Notes: generated by a model from the letters alone, not told the origin. Shown: positions 1-7,887, counted from the first letter of the stretch. The stretch: DNA of 18,009 nucleotides from Bacillota bacterium (GCA_023440105.1 JAEXSY010000439.1:1-18009), one strand, 5' to 3'. Translations and numbers: made by a program.

Positions 1-1508
1 CCAATTGCTGGCTCTTTTAATTTATGTTCAACCATACAGCTCACCATATGAGCATGATGATGCTGCACTGGAACCTTAATACCTTTATATTGTTCTAAGC
101 TGTACCTTGAGGTATAAGAAGGATGCATATCGTAGGCAATCACCTCTGGCTTAGCAGCGGTAACCTTTAACAAGTGCTCTGTAGTAATTAAATGATTACA
201 ATAAGCTTCAACATTATTGATATCACCTAAATACTGACTCATATATCCATATCCATCCTTAGCTACAGAAACTGTATTCTTTTGCTCCCCACCTAGGGCT
301 AGGATTTCTCTTTTTGTTTCCATTTTTATGATTAAAGGGGAATATCCCCTTCCTGCCCTTACCACCGTCTCTTGTCCTTCCACAACCCTAATTACAGAAT
401 CATCTACAGGAGTATAAATATCACGGTTGCTTACTAAGAAATAATCTGCCACTGACCCAAGTGCCATAGCTGCCTCATTATTCTTATATTGAATGGGTGA
501 ATTACTGATATTCCCACTGGTCATCACAAGATAACGAATATCTTCTTGGAATAGCAAAAAGTGTAAGGGGGTATACGGAAGAAATACACCTACTTTTTTT
601 GTATCTGGAGCAATTTCATATGGTAGCAGGAAAGACTCCCTTTTATCCAATAAGAGTATTGGTCTTTTATTACCTTCCAGGATACATTCTTCAAACTGAC
701 TTATATGACATATTTCTTTAATAGCTTCTATATCCTTAGCCATAATAGCTAGAGGCTTGTGAGGTCTATGTTTTCTCTTTCTCAGAAGTGTAATGGCAGC
801 TTCATCCTCCCCATTACAAACTAAGTGAAAGCCTCCCAGACCTTTCACCGCTATTATCCTTCCCTTTTTAATCTCTCTTATAACTCCTTTAATTTCATTT
901 CCCTTTTTACATTCTTCTCCTTGCTGATTTAATAGAGATAAGGATGGGCCACATTTAGGACAACAGGTGGGTTGAGCATGAAACCTCCTATTCATGGGAT
1001 CTCTATAATCCTTCTGGCAGTCTTCACACATTTTAAAGGACTTCATTGTAGTATTGCTTCTATCATAAGGGAAAGCCTCAATTATAGAATATCTTGGTCC
1101 ACAATGGGTACAGTTTGTAAAAGGATAACTAAACCATCGGCTGTTTACATCAAAGACTTCCTTCACGCATTCTGAACATGAGGAGACATCCGGTGAAATA
1201 AATCTAAAGCTATTATCTACATTGTTACTTCTTTCAATAAAGAAAGCCTTATACCCATCAATAGCTTTCTGGACAATATCTACTTTTTCAATCCTAGCAA
1301 GCTTAGGTGGATTATTAACTATTCTCAATAAAAACTCCTTAATATTCTCTTCTTTTCCTTCTGCATCTACTATTAAGGAGGCTCCGCTGTTTTTTACAGA
1401 GCCCCTTATGTGATATTTATTTGCTAAATTATATACATAGGGTCTAAATCCAACTCCTTGAACTATTCCAAAAATCCTTATGGTATAACTTTTAATAGTC
1501 TCTTCCAT
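1..1508 (-). CDS. hypF: Carbamoyltransferase HypF, partial (C-terminus beyond left edge)
   Basis: HypF makes the cyanide ligands of the [NiFe] active site by carbamoylating HypE from carbamoyl phosphate; it acts in the cytosol. About 502 residues of a protein normally near 750 are present. Seen in order: an N-terminal acylphosphatase-like domain (start MEETIKSY, with IVQGVGFRP), then a perfect double zinc-finger pattern C-x2-C-x18-C-x2-C-x24-C-x2-C-x18-C-x2-C read from about 1170 down to 945, a YrdC-like region with AVKGLGGFHL and a later TSGN, and the start of the Kae1-like domain with VQHHHAH near the left edge. The frame is open to base 1. The start at 1508 lies 4 bp after the stop of the preceding short gene, so it is the last gene visible in the hydrogenase operon. 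hypC, hypD and hypE are not in the window and could follow to the left. Confidence 0.95.
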   Translation of the reverse strand, partial: MEETIKSYTIRIFGIVQGVGFRPYVYNLANKYHIRGSVKNSGASLIVDAEGKEENIKEFLLRIVNNPPKLARIEKVDIVQKAIDGYKAFFIERSNNVDNSFRFISPDVSSCSECVKEVFDVNSRWFSYPFTNCTHCGPRYSIIEAFPYDRSNTTMKSFKMCEDCQKDYRDPMNRRFHAQPTCCPKCGPSLSLLNQQGEECKKGNEIKGVIREIKKGRIIAVKGLGGFHLVCNGEDEAAITLLRKRKHRPHKPLAIMAKDIEAIKEICHISQFEECILEGNKRPILLLDKRESFLLPYEIAPDTKKVGVFLPYTPLHFLLFQEDIRYLVMTSGNISNSPIQYKNNEAAMALGSVADYFLVSNRDIYTPVDDSVIRVVEGQETVVRAGRGYSPLIIKMETKREILALGGEQKNTVSVAKDGYGYMSQYLGDINNVEAYCNHLITTEHLLKVTAAKPEVIAYDMHPSYTSRYSLEQYKGIKVPVQHHHAHMVSCMVEHKLKEPAI

Positions 1509-1512
1509 AAGT

Positions 1513-1776
1513 TTATTGCTTCCCCCACGTCTCACCTTCCAGGTTATTAATAAACGCTGACTGCTCTTCAATAGCTTCTTTTTTCACGATTACAGTCGTC
1601 CACTCACCAACTAATGGCAGATTATATTCATTTAAATACTCTTTTAGATTTTCATGATTCACATGACTATTACTGCTGACCTCAACAACTAGCTTTAGAA
1701 GCTTTGAAATATTATTCTCTCTACATAATCTCTCTAACTCCTGAGAGATTTTCCCTAGCAAAACTGTATCATGCAT
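1513..1776 (-). CDS. HypA-like small protein without zinc domain (putative nickel chaperone)
   Basis: This 87-residue protein lies between the hydrogenase protease and hypF, 3 bp after the former and 4 bp before the latter, so it almost certainly serves hydrogenase maturation. It starts with Met-His-Asp; HypA nickel chaperones start Met-His-Glu/Asp and use His2 to bind nickel. The first 60 or so residues (a helix rich in Leu/Glu, then LLKLVVEVSS and a second helix) match the layout of the HypA N-terminal domain. HypA is normally about 113 residues with a zinc ribbon containing two CxxC motifs. Here there is only one cysteine (CREN, residue 18) and no CxxC, so the zinc module is missing. The HypA assignment rests on the start motif, layout and position; a lineage-specific accessory protein is the alternative. 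Confidence 0.5.
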   Translation of the reverse strand: MHDTVLLGKISQELERLCRENNISKLLKLVVEVSSNSHVNHENLKEYLNEYNLPLVGEWTTVIVKKEAIEEQSAFINNLEGETWGKQ

Positions 1777-1779
1777 TTC

Positions 1780-2226
1780 TCATCCCCCTATATAATCATC
1801 AATTGATTTTCTTACCTCTTCCACAATTTGTGGTAACATTCCTTTCATTCTTTCACTTATTCCTAAGCAAAAAGATATTTCAGCAACTTCAATGGTAATG
1901 AGTATGCCTTTTACACCCATCTTATATACTCTTATGGCTTCCAACAAGCTGGGCTGATGCTGAGTAATAATAGTTCTGTTAAAAAGCAATTTTACCAGAG
2001 AATATAAATTTATGGTTCCTGGAGCATCCTCCTCAAAGGCAGCATCTAAAATAATTAAATCATCCCCATCTTCAATATTATCAAGGCAATACTCTACATC
2101 AGTCTCACCAATTATAAGCTCTATTTCCCTTGTCTTCAGATAGTCCTCCAGCCCTTTAGCCACAGAAATACCTATGCCATCATCTCTCATCATTTCATTG
2201 CCAATAGCTATAACTTTCTTCCCCAT
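1780..2226 (-). CDS. [NiFe] hydrogenase maturation protease (HybD/HycI/HyaD family)
   Basis: This 148-residue endopeptidase removes the C-terminal tail of the large subunit once nickel is inserted. The family signature is present: GNEMMRDDGIG at residues 9-19, ILDA around 59-62 and QHQPSLLEA near 89-97. The nickel-sensing ligands of E. coli HybD (Glu16, Asp62, His93) correspond to Asp16, Asp61 and His90; Asp for Glu16 is a conservative change. It starts 14 bp after the large-subunit stop, so enzyme and substrate are translated together. The substrate has a 14-residue tail after its last active-site histidine, as expected. Confidence 0.92.
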   Translation of the reverse strand: MGKKVIAIGNEMMRDDGIGISVAKGLEDYLKTREIELIIGETDVEYCLDNIEDGDDLIILDAAFEEDAPGTINLYSLVKLLFNRTIITQHQPSLLEAIRVYKMGVKGILITIEVAEISFCLGISERMKGMLPQIVEEVRKSIDDYIGG

Positions 2227-2240
2227 AATCCCCTTGTATC

Positions 2241-3647
2241 CTATATCACTTTTATTTTCACTGGCTCAAACTTACTTCCTACTATATGTGTTGCACAGGA
2301 TATACATGGGTCAAAGGAGCGGACTATTCTTCCAATTTCCACGGGATATGTCTCATTTTCAATCCTGGTACCAATTAAAGCTCGTTCCACAGTACCTTTC
2401 ATTCCATTCGAATCCTCTGGCGATAGATTCCAAGCAGAAGGAGTGATTATTTCATAGTTTTTTATGGTGCTATTATTGATGGAAATCCAATGACCTAAAG
2501 CTCCTCTTGTAGTATCAATTAGTCCCCTTCCAACAGCCTGCTCAGGTATTTTATAAGCACTCTGTCCTGAAGGCTGAAGTCTAATTTTTTCCAGCAATCC
2601 CTCCATGATATCAATAATTTTATTAACCTCTAGTACTCTTGCAATGGTACGATCCATGGTTGATATACCTCTGTTGTATTCTCCACTGAGCCACATCCTT
2701 GCTAAAGGCCCAACCTCCATGGCGTAGCCCTCATACCTAGGCGCTTTCACCCAGCTATAGGCACCTTCCTTTTTTGTCTCTTCATCAACGGTTGAATCTG
2801 TCGGCTTTCGTATATACCTATCAGCCTCATACCAAGCTCTGTAAATATTCTCCGTTATATTATTTTCATTGAAAGCTTCATTTTTTCCGTCTATATATAC
2901 CCCTGGAGCCACATAAAATATATCCCTTTCAGGATAATCAAATACACCATAGGACATTAGATTTTTATACCCGCCTCCTATTTGGTAATAATCGCTGTAA
3001 TACTTAGCGATTATATAGACATCAGGTATCATTTTATTAACTACAAAGCTTTTGATTTTCTTTAGGATAGAGTTAATTCTATTAAACTCTGAAGCATCTA
3101 TATTGATAGTAACTCCACCTACGAAAATCCCGTGATTATGAGGTGCCTTCCCTCCCAAGGTTGCTAACATCTCATGGGCTAAGCGGCTATATTTTAAAGA
3201 TTCTAGATAATGAGCTGCAAGCAAGTTATTCTCTTCTTTTGGCAGTCTATAATCTTCATGGGGAGCATCATATAAAGGACTGATCTCAGGGCCTTTCACA
3301 AAGTCTGGCAGGGTAAATTGATAAAAATGCCTCAAATGATTTTGGAGAAATTCACAGCCATGAATATAATCTCTAATTATCCTATCATTCTCAGTAGCCT
3401 CTATCTTTGTAGTATCTTCTAGAGCAAGGGTAGAACACATGGAATGAGCTGTGGAACAGATTCCGCAGATTCTCTCTGTGAAATAAATCGCATCCAAGGG
3501 AGGGCGATTTCTAAGCATTTTTTCAAAGCCTCGAAATAATAAGCCACTGCTTTTTGCATCTACAACAATTTTATTTTCTATCTCAACCTTTATTTCCAGA
3601 AAGCCACTGATTCTAGTCACTGGATTTACTGTAATTATATTTCCCAT
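2241..3647 (-). CDS. [NiFe] hydrogenase large (catalytic) subunit
   Basis: This 468-residue protein carries the Ni-Fe(CN)2CO site and splits or forms H2 together with the small subunit. Seen: the L1 motif RICGICSTAH with Cys61 and Cys64, and the L2 motif DPCISCATH with Cys448 and Cys451; these four cysteines bind nickel. After His454 comes a 14-residue tail (IVGSKFEPVKIKVI), the piece removed by the maturation protease encoded next. The DPCxxCxxH form and the partner's cluster pattern place it with group 1 type hydrogenases rather than the F420-, NAD- or Ech-type groups. It has no signal peptide, which is normal for a large subunit. It lies 20 bp after the small subunit gene, with a good ribosome site (AGGAGG-like) before the start. 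Electron acceptor and direction of catalysis cannot be read directly. Confidence 0.96.
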   Translation of the reverse strand: MGNIITVNPVTRISGFLEIKVEIENKIVVDAKSSGLLFRGFEKMLRNRPPLDAIYFTERICGICSTAHSMCSTLALEDTTKIEATENDRIIRDYIHGCEFLQNHLRHFYQFTLPDFVKGPEISPLYDAPHEDYRLPKEENNLLAAHYLESLKYSRLAHEMLATLGGKAPHNHGIFVGGVTINIDASEFNRINSILKKIKSFVVNKMIPDVYIIAKYYSDYYQIGGGYKNLMSYGVFDYPERDIFYVAPGVYIDGKNEAFNENNITENIYRAWYEADRYIRKPTDSTVDEETKKEGAYSWVKAPRYEGYAMEVGPLARMWLSGEYNRGISTMDRTIARVLEVNKIIDIMEGLLEKIRLQPSGQSAYKIPEQAVGRGLIDTTRGALGHWISINNSTIKNYEIITPSAWNLSPEDSNGMKGTVERALIGTRIENETYPVEIGRIVRSFDPCISCATHIVGSKFEPVKIKVI

Positions 3648-3667
3648 ATAACCCCTCCTTCTTCCTT

Positions 3668-4534
3668 TTAATATCTCACAAAAGGCTCCATGCCATCGGG
3701 AAATCTCTCTTGAGCACAGCCAATACAGGGAGTATTATCTTTTATCGGCCAGTTCACATATCCGTTCCACTGCCTTGTAGGGCAATCAGTTTTAGTTACT
3801 GGCCCTCGACAGCCAAGCTTGAACATGCACTCTTCATCTCCAAGGCGTTGAGCAAATACACCTTTATCAAAATAGGACCTTCTGCTGCAGCGGTCATGAA
3901 TGGATATACCATAAAATAGCTTTGGCCTGTTCTCACTATCTAGCTCTGGCTTTCCAAAGTATATAAGGCTGGCAATAGTGCCCGTAATCCAATCGGGATG
4001 AACCGGGCATCCAGGTACCCGAATAACCTCTCTATCAAGAATCTTGTCTACACTCATACTTCCAGAAGGATTAGGCCTAGCCGCAGAAGGACCTCCGTAA
4101 GACGCACAAGTCCCCACTGCCAGAACATATTTCGCCTTCCCGCCAGCTGCCTTCACTGCTTCTAATGCAGTGATTTGTCTTCCTTGATGCCTGGCTATTA
4201 TGTTATAAAAGCCATTATCCTTTGTTGCTACTGCCCCCTCTACCACCAGGATAAATTCCGTAGAAAGTGTCTCTAAAAATTGCTCATAGGCAAGCTCTCC
4301 TTCAGCCGCCATTAAGCTATTGTTATATCTAAGATTCACCATCTCTTGTAAAAAAAAGCCCAGGCCAGGGTTTTCTCCATTCATTAAGGAGATAATATTC
4401 CCAGAACACCCCGTAGCCTCTAACCAAATCAAATTTATCTTATTCCCTGGATACTCTCTTACCTTCTCCTTTGCTAGCTCCATAATCCTCTCAGCAGTTA
4501 TATTTTTTGAATCTATCATAGGACATGATTTCAT
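3668..4534 (-). CDS. [NiFe] hydrogenase small (iron-sulfur) subunit, no Tat signal
   Basis: This 288-residue electron-transfer subunit carries three Fe-S clusters. Proximal-cluster ligands by alignment are Cys43, Cys143 (VGTCASYGG) and Cys176 (PGCPVHPDW). The usual fourth ligand, in the CxGC motif, is Asn46 (GCSGN). The distal 4Fe-4S ligands are His213, Cys216, Cys236 and Cys242, and the medial 3Fe-4S ligands are Cys251, Cys270 and Cys273, the classic group 1 pattern. Exported group 1 small subunits begin with a twin-arginine signal and end in a hydrophobic anchor. Here the N-terminus is short (MKSCPMIDSKN) with no RRxFxK motif, and the C-terminus stops at EPFVRY without a membrane helix, so the enzyme should stay soluble in the cytosol. 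It starts 15 bp after the cytochrome b5-like gene. Confidence 0.95.
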   Translation of the reverse strand: MKSCPMIDSKNITAERIMELAKEKVREYPGNKINLIWLEATGCSGNIISLMNGENPGLGFFLQEMVNLRYNNSLMAAEGELAYEQFLETLSTEFILVVEGAVATKDNGFYNIIARHQGRQITALEAVKAAGGKAKYVLAVGTCASYGGPSAARPNPSGSMSVDKILDREVIRVPGCPVHPDWITGTIASLIYFGKPELDSENRPKLFYGISIHDRCSRRSYFDKGVFAQRLGDEECMFKLGCRGPVTKTDCPTRQWNGYVNWPIKDNTPCIGCAQERFPDGMEPFVRY

Positions 4535-4549
4535 TATCTATACCACCTA

Positions 4550-4975
4550 TTAACCCTTTAATATTCCTACCTTTGGTAGCTTCATCAGTATGGCAGCCAT
4601 ACCATGACAGCCCTTAAACTCAGAGGAAAGTTCCTTCCCTGCATACAGACCAAAATGAGTACCACCACCCCAGGTGGCTTCTCTACTCATGTCGTATACT
4701 ACTCCATTTACAGCCACATAAGCAGGATTTCCTCCTGACCCATCATATTTTCCAAGGTCCTCTAAGGTAAACTCTCTATCAGTTGTTTCCCTGTGGCTTT
4801 TCTCCATATAATATGAACTATTATTATAAAGCTTCCTATTCATACTCATAGCCATATTTTCACAGTACATTCTTACCCAAGGATGACAAAAGCTACATTG
4901 ATTCACAGGATAGTATTGCTGCGTGTACATGTACCCATAAGGATTATAGGGTAAATAGCAGAAAAAAACTGGCAT
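4550..4975 (-). CDS. Cytochrome b5-like heme-binding protein, first gene of the hydrogenase operon
   Basis: The C-terminal half (about residues 67-140) is a cytochrome b5-like heme/steroid-binding domain: FTLEDLGKYDG, NPAYVAVNGVVYDMS, then His107 in GGGTHFGLYAGKEL and His124 in GCHGMAAIL as the likely axial heme ligands. The N-terminal 65 residues are unusual: tyrosine-rich with four cysteines (6, 27, 30, 38), including CSFCH at 27-31, which has the CxxCH form of a heme c site. There is no export signal, so covalent heme c would be unexpected; a metal or Fe-S site is an alternative. It has a strong ribosome site (GAAGGAGG, 7 bp before ATG). As the operon's first gene, next to a hydrogenase with no other redox partner, it is inferred to carry electrons to or from the small subunit. 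Confidence 0.85.
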   Translation of the reverse strand: MPVFFCYLPYNPYGYMYTQQYYPVNQCSFCHPWVRMYCENMAMSMNRKLYNNSSYYMEKSHRETTDREFTLEDLGKYDGSGGNPAYVAVNGVVYDMSREATWGGGTHFGLYAGKELSSEFKGCHGMAAILMKLPKVGILKG

Positions 4976-5002
4976 AAATATTCCTCCTTCTCATCATTAG
5001 TA

Positions 5003-5010
5003 GATTATAT
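5003..5010 (-). promoter_or_regulatory. Possible -10 box for the hydrogenase operon
   Basis: On the minus strand a perfect TATAAT lies about 30 bp before the cytochrome b5-like start codon, within CATATAATC. The -35 region at 17 bp (TTCTTA) is a poor match, so use may need an activator. This 181-bp gap is shared with the divergent lipoprotein gene. Confidence 0.3.
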
Positions 5011-5100
5011 GAAAAGCTGTTTTATTTAAGAATATATATTTCTTTCACTACTGATTAAAGTTAAATCGTAACCTTTTACTTTTACTTTCGTATATACTAT

Positions 5101-5129
5101 TAGACAAAGCAACATTCTTATCTTATAAA
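5101..5129 (+). promoter_or_regulatory. Sigma-A type promoter of the DUF4309 lipoprotein gene
   Basis: TAGACA at 5101-5106 and TATAAA at 5124-5129 are separated by exactly 17 bp, 27 bp before the start codon. A CGGAGGA ribosome site follows at 5143-5149. Confidence 0.65.
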
Positions 5130-5156
5130 AGTCATATTAAATCGGAGGATTACATA

Positions 5157-5798
5157 ATGTCAGTATCAAAAAGTAATTTATTATTTAAGGTATTAATTGC
5201 TTCTATCACGACTTTAACATTATTTACTGGATGTGTTAGTAATAATGGGAATCCTTCTCCACCAGGCAAAGATGCTGAGATTTCTGATAAGAGTTCTGAG
5301 GATCAACCTACTCAATCAGATGATTCCGAAAAGGTACTTCTAGATAACATTATGAGCTCAGCTAAGGAAGGAAAGGTTATCAATTCTGACTTTAAAGTTA
5401 AAGCCAATGTTATTGATGATGTAGAGAAGGAATGGGGAAAGCCTGAGAAATCTGAATGGATTGGTAACGCCAAAGGAACGTATTCAACTTATCCAAGTAA
5501 GAATGTAGATTTTGGATGGAATAAAGGTTCTCAAATATTTGAAATAAGGTCTTTTGATAGCCAAATAAAAAAAATTACTCTTGCAGATGTAAAGAATGTA
5601 TTCGGCTCTCCTGCTTACGATGTGAAGGTAAGTGGTGAAGAGATAATTGGATATATAGTAAATAATGATTATAAAATATTACTTGTTTTTCCAGAGCCTA
5701 CAGCTGAAAATTCCGATCCATTAATGGATCATTATTCAGTGTTTTACCCTAGAGGTACAGTTAATCAAATGGCTGATGACCCAGGAAGAGAATGGTAA
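5157..5798 (+). CDS. DUF4309 (YjgB-like) lipoprotein
   Basis: This 213-residue protein has a lipoprotein signal: a basic start, a hydrophobic stretch (about residues 8-23) and a lipobox-like FTGC with Cys26. A Ser/Asp/Pro-rich linker follows (about 27-60), then a folded domain (about 61-205) with the DUF4309 layout: GKVINSDFKV, a WGKPE motif, GTYSTYPSKNVDFGWNKG, IFEIRSFDSQIKKITL and VKNVFGSP. YjgB-like proteins are exported and of unknown function. The Phe at -3 of the lipobox is less usual than Leu. It stands alone, with its own promoter and a strong terminator, and diverges from the hydrogenase operon. Confidence 0.85.
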   Translation: MSVSKSNLLFKVLIASITTLTLFTGCVSNNGNPSPPGKDAEISDKSSEDQPTQSDDSEKVLLDNIMSSAKEGKVINSDFKVKANVIDDVEKEWGKPEKSEWIGNAKGTYSTYPSKNVDFGWNKGSQIFEIRSFDSQIKKITLADVKNVFGSPAYDVKVSGEEIIGYIVNNDYKILLVFPEPTAENSDPLMDHYSVFYPRGTVNQMADDPGREW

Positions 5799-5818
5799 TG
5801 TATAGAATTAGCTATAAT

Positions 5819-5847
5819 AAATAAGTCGCCTCTCGGCGACTTATTTT
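5819..5847 (+). terminator. Intrinsic terminator after the lipoprotein gene
   Basis: A perfect 12-bp stem (5819-5830 with 5835-5846) closes on a TCTC loop; the GC-rich top GTCGCC/GGCGAC is followed by TTATTTT. The stem is symmetric and could also act leftward. Confidence 0.9.
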
Positions 5848-5898
5848 GATACTCCTTCCCTTTGTTGACAAAAGAAATATCTCCTAAAAATATGATGT

Positions 5899-5922
5899 AA
5901 AAAAAATCTAATCGCTGTTAGA
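5899..5922 (-). terminator. Weak terminator after the aldo/keto reductase gene
   Basis: On the minus strand TCTAA and TTAGA (5922-5918 and 5911-5907) can pair around a 6-base loop, directly followed by eight T. The stem is short and AT-rich. Confidence 0.45.
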
Positions 5923-5928
5923 ACCCTT

Positions 5929-6750
5929 CTAGCCTTTATACTGTCCCATAGCTTTAAGTACTTCCATGTCTTCCTCAGATATCTCTACATCAATATTTAA
6001 ATTTTCAATCATATGTTCCTTATGAGTAGTCTTTGGTAGAACAACAGTACCAAGCTGATAATCAAATCTGTTGCCAAGCTGAGGAACTGTGTAGCCGTAT
6101 TTATCGGCCATTTTCTTTAACTCTTCCCCCTTTAGCTTTCCAGTAGCATTTGGAGAATAAGATTCAACAAGTATTCCCCTCTCATTACATTCATCTATCA
6201 GCCTTTTCGGATAATGGGTTATATTCACAAGAATCTGATTGACCATAGGTTTTATATCAGAGTTCTGAATAAGGTTGTCCATATCCTCTGCACTAAAGTT
6301 TGACACACCAATAGCTCTAAGCTTCCCATCCCTATAGGCTTCAATCATTGCTCTCCATACCTCAAGATTTTCTTTATTATAATTCTTTTCAGAAGGCTCT
6401 CCCATCTCATTAAAAGGACGAGGGGCATGTATAAGCATCAGGTCAATATAATCTGTGTTAAGCTTACGTAGTGATTCTTCAATAGCTTCCACAGCAGCCT
6501 TATAGCTTTTGCAGGAAGAGTGTATTTTTGAAGTGACAAATATATCGCTTCTATATAATCCAGAGTCAATGATACCTTGACCAACACCTTCCTCGTTCTG
6601 ATACAGAGCAGCGGTATCGATATGACGGTATCCAACCTCAAGTGCATCCTTAACTACACGAGCTGCAATATCATTAGGAACCTGCCAGGTACCAAGTCCT
6701 ATTACAGGGATTTCTACACCATTTGCTAGTAATGCTCTATCTTTAATCAT
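5929..6750 (-). CDS. Aldo/keto reductase
   Basis: This 273-residue NAD(P)H-dependent carbonyl reductase has the usual TIM-barrel features. The catalytic tetrad is complete: Asp45 and Tyr50 in RHIDTAALYQNE, Lys75 in VTSKI and His108 in LMLIHAP. The family signature GVSNFSAEDMDNL and the C-terminal cofactor-binding VVLPKTTHKEHMIENL are present, suggesting NADP(H) use. It resembles 2,5-diketogluconate reductase/YvgN-like enzymes, which often act on small aldehydes such as methylglyoxal; the true substrate cannot be told. The ribosome site AGAGGAGG is well placed before ATG 6750. It is a single-gene unit. Confidence 0.93.
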   Translation of the reverse strand: MIKDRALLANGVEIPVIGLGTWQVPNDIAARVVKDALEVGYRHIDTAALYQNEEGVGQGIIDSGLYRSDIFVTSKIHSSCKSYKAAVEAIEESLRKLNTDYIDLMLIHAPRPFNEMGEPSEKNYNKENLEVWRAMIEAYRDGKLRAIGVSNFSAEDMDNLIQNSDIKPMVNQILVNITHYPKRLIDECNERGILVESYSPNATGKLKGEELKKMADKYGYTVPQLGNRFDYQLGTVVLPKTTHKEHMIENLNIDVEISEEDMEVLKAMGQYKG

Positions 6751-6957
6751 AATTTCCTCCTCTATATTGTGGACTAATCTGTTTCATCAGAATATATTAA
6801 AGTAAGATGTTTACTCTATTATACAGATTATCTCAATTATATAGATTTAAGATTCTGTAAAATCTAATTTCCTACCAAATACATTCTTTTAAACGTCCTG
6901 TGTAAAAATATAATACATCTTCTTGGCAATGAGTTTTTAAAATTTGAGGTGGTATAA

Positions 6958-7305
6958 ATGAAAAGTTTTTTTCTGGATTATTCCCTAGTAAATATAAAGA
7001 CAAAATTATTACTACTATACCTTCTTAATGTAACAGATTTAATATTCACTCTTTTACTTCTATCTACGGGGTATTATTTTGAAGCAAATATTTTAATGGC
7101 TGAGATAGTGAATAATACAGCAGCTACCCTTTTAATAAAAATTATACTGCCTGCTATACTCCTTGCTGTTCTATATCTGAGAATAATAAAGGCAACAAAT
7201 AAGCAGCTCAGAATAGCTAACTATGCTATAAACCTAGTAGCAATTTTATATATATTGATCAACATATTTCATTTTTTTGGTATTGCCACTTTACCCTTGT
7301 TGTAA
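6958..7305 (+). CDS. DUF5658-like small integral membrane protein
   Basis: This 115-residue protein has three predicted membrane helices (about residues 17-38, 57-77 and 88-108), with a basic loop between helices 2 and 3 (KATNKQLR). The first helix and the stretch after it (LLNVTDLIFTLLL, then GYYFEANILM) match the layout of DUF5658 proteins, whose role is unknown. GAGGTGGT lies 6-7 bp before ATG 6958. A TATAAT at 6909-6914 could be the -10 box, without a clear -35. It shows no operon link to its neighbours. Confidence 0.7.
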   Translation: MKSFFLDYSLVNIKTKLLLLYLLNVTDLIFTLLLLSTGYYFEANILMAEIVNNTAATLLIKIILPAILLAVLYLRIIKATNKQLRIANYAINLVAILYILINIFHFFGIATLPLL

Positions 7306-7338
7306 ATCACATTTCTACTTAAAAAATACCATAAAATT

Positions 7339-7363
7339 GGACTGAAAATATAATTTTCAGCCC
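7339..7363. terminator. Shared hairpin between converging genes
   Basis: CTGAAAAT (7342-7349) and ATTTTCAG (7353-7360) pair perfectly around a 3-base loop, with extra GG/CC pairing outside an A/C mismatch. It sits between the stops of the membrane protein and the YCII gene. T runs on both sides are poor, so efficiency is doubtful. Confidence 0.45.
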
Positions 7364-7377
7364 TTACTTACATCTAT

Positions 7378-7728
7378 TTAATATAATTGTCTGAGCTCAA
7401 TCTGACCTTCTCCATCTCCTTGAGGATCCGGCGCTTTCATAGCCCATTCTACTGCCTCTTCCCTTGATTTTACATCAATGAGGAAAAATCCAGCTATTAC
7501 ATCTTTTGGTTCTGAAAATGGACCATGGGTAACCACTGGTGCTTCACCGGGTTTTTCATAGGAGATTCTAATACCATTGGAACTAGGCTGAAGTCCTTTT
7601 GCCATAACCTTCACTCCAGCTTCATCTAAATCATCATTAAATTTATCCATAGCTTCCATAAGCTCTTTACTCGGCATATTACCCGCCTCAGAGTTCTTAG
7701 ACGCTTTGACTATTAACATGAATAACAT
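7378..7728 (-). CDS. YCII-related (DGPF) domain protein
   Basis: This 116-residue protein fits the YCII/DGPF family of small alpha-beta dimers with a ferredoxin-like fold. Seen: N-terminal strand MLFMLIVKA, a helix (residues 20-36), then GLQPSSNGIRI, the characteristic THGPFSEPKDVIAGFFLIDV and the closing AVEWAMKAPDP plus IELRQLY. In actinobacteria and proteobacteria such proteins are often paired with ECF sigma factors, but none is adjacent here. Biochemical role is unknown. AAGGAGG lies before ATG 7728 and a consensus promoter precedes it. Confidence 0.88.
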   Translation of the reverse strand: MLFMLIVKASKNSEAGNMPSKELMEAMDKFNDDLDEAGVKVMAKGLQPSSNGIRISYEKPGEAPVVTHGPFSEPKDVIAGFFLIDVKSREEAVEWAMKAPDPQGDGEGQIELRQLY

Positions 7729-7754
7729 AAACCATCCTCCTTAGTTTTATTTAT

Positions 7755-7783
7755 ATAATACCTTTTATAGAAAATTCTGTCAA
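7755..7783 (-). promoter_or_regulatory. Sigma-A promoter of the YCII-domain gene
   Basis: On the minus strand TTGACA (7783-7778) and TATTAT (7760-7755) are separated by 17 bp, about 25 bp before the start codon: a near-consensus vegetative promoter. Confidence 0.8.
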
Positions 7784-7887
7784 TTAAGGATATTAAACCT
7801 TTTACTAATATATACCAGCATTATTTCACCTATTAGTTTTAATTGTCATATGATATTTTTAATGGAACACTAGACAGGAGCAAATAA

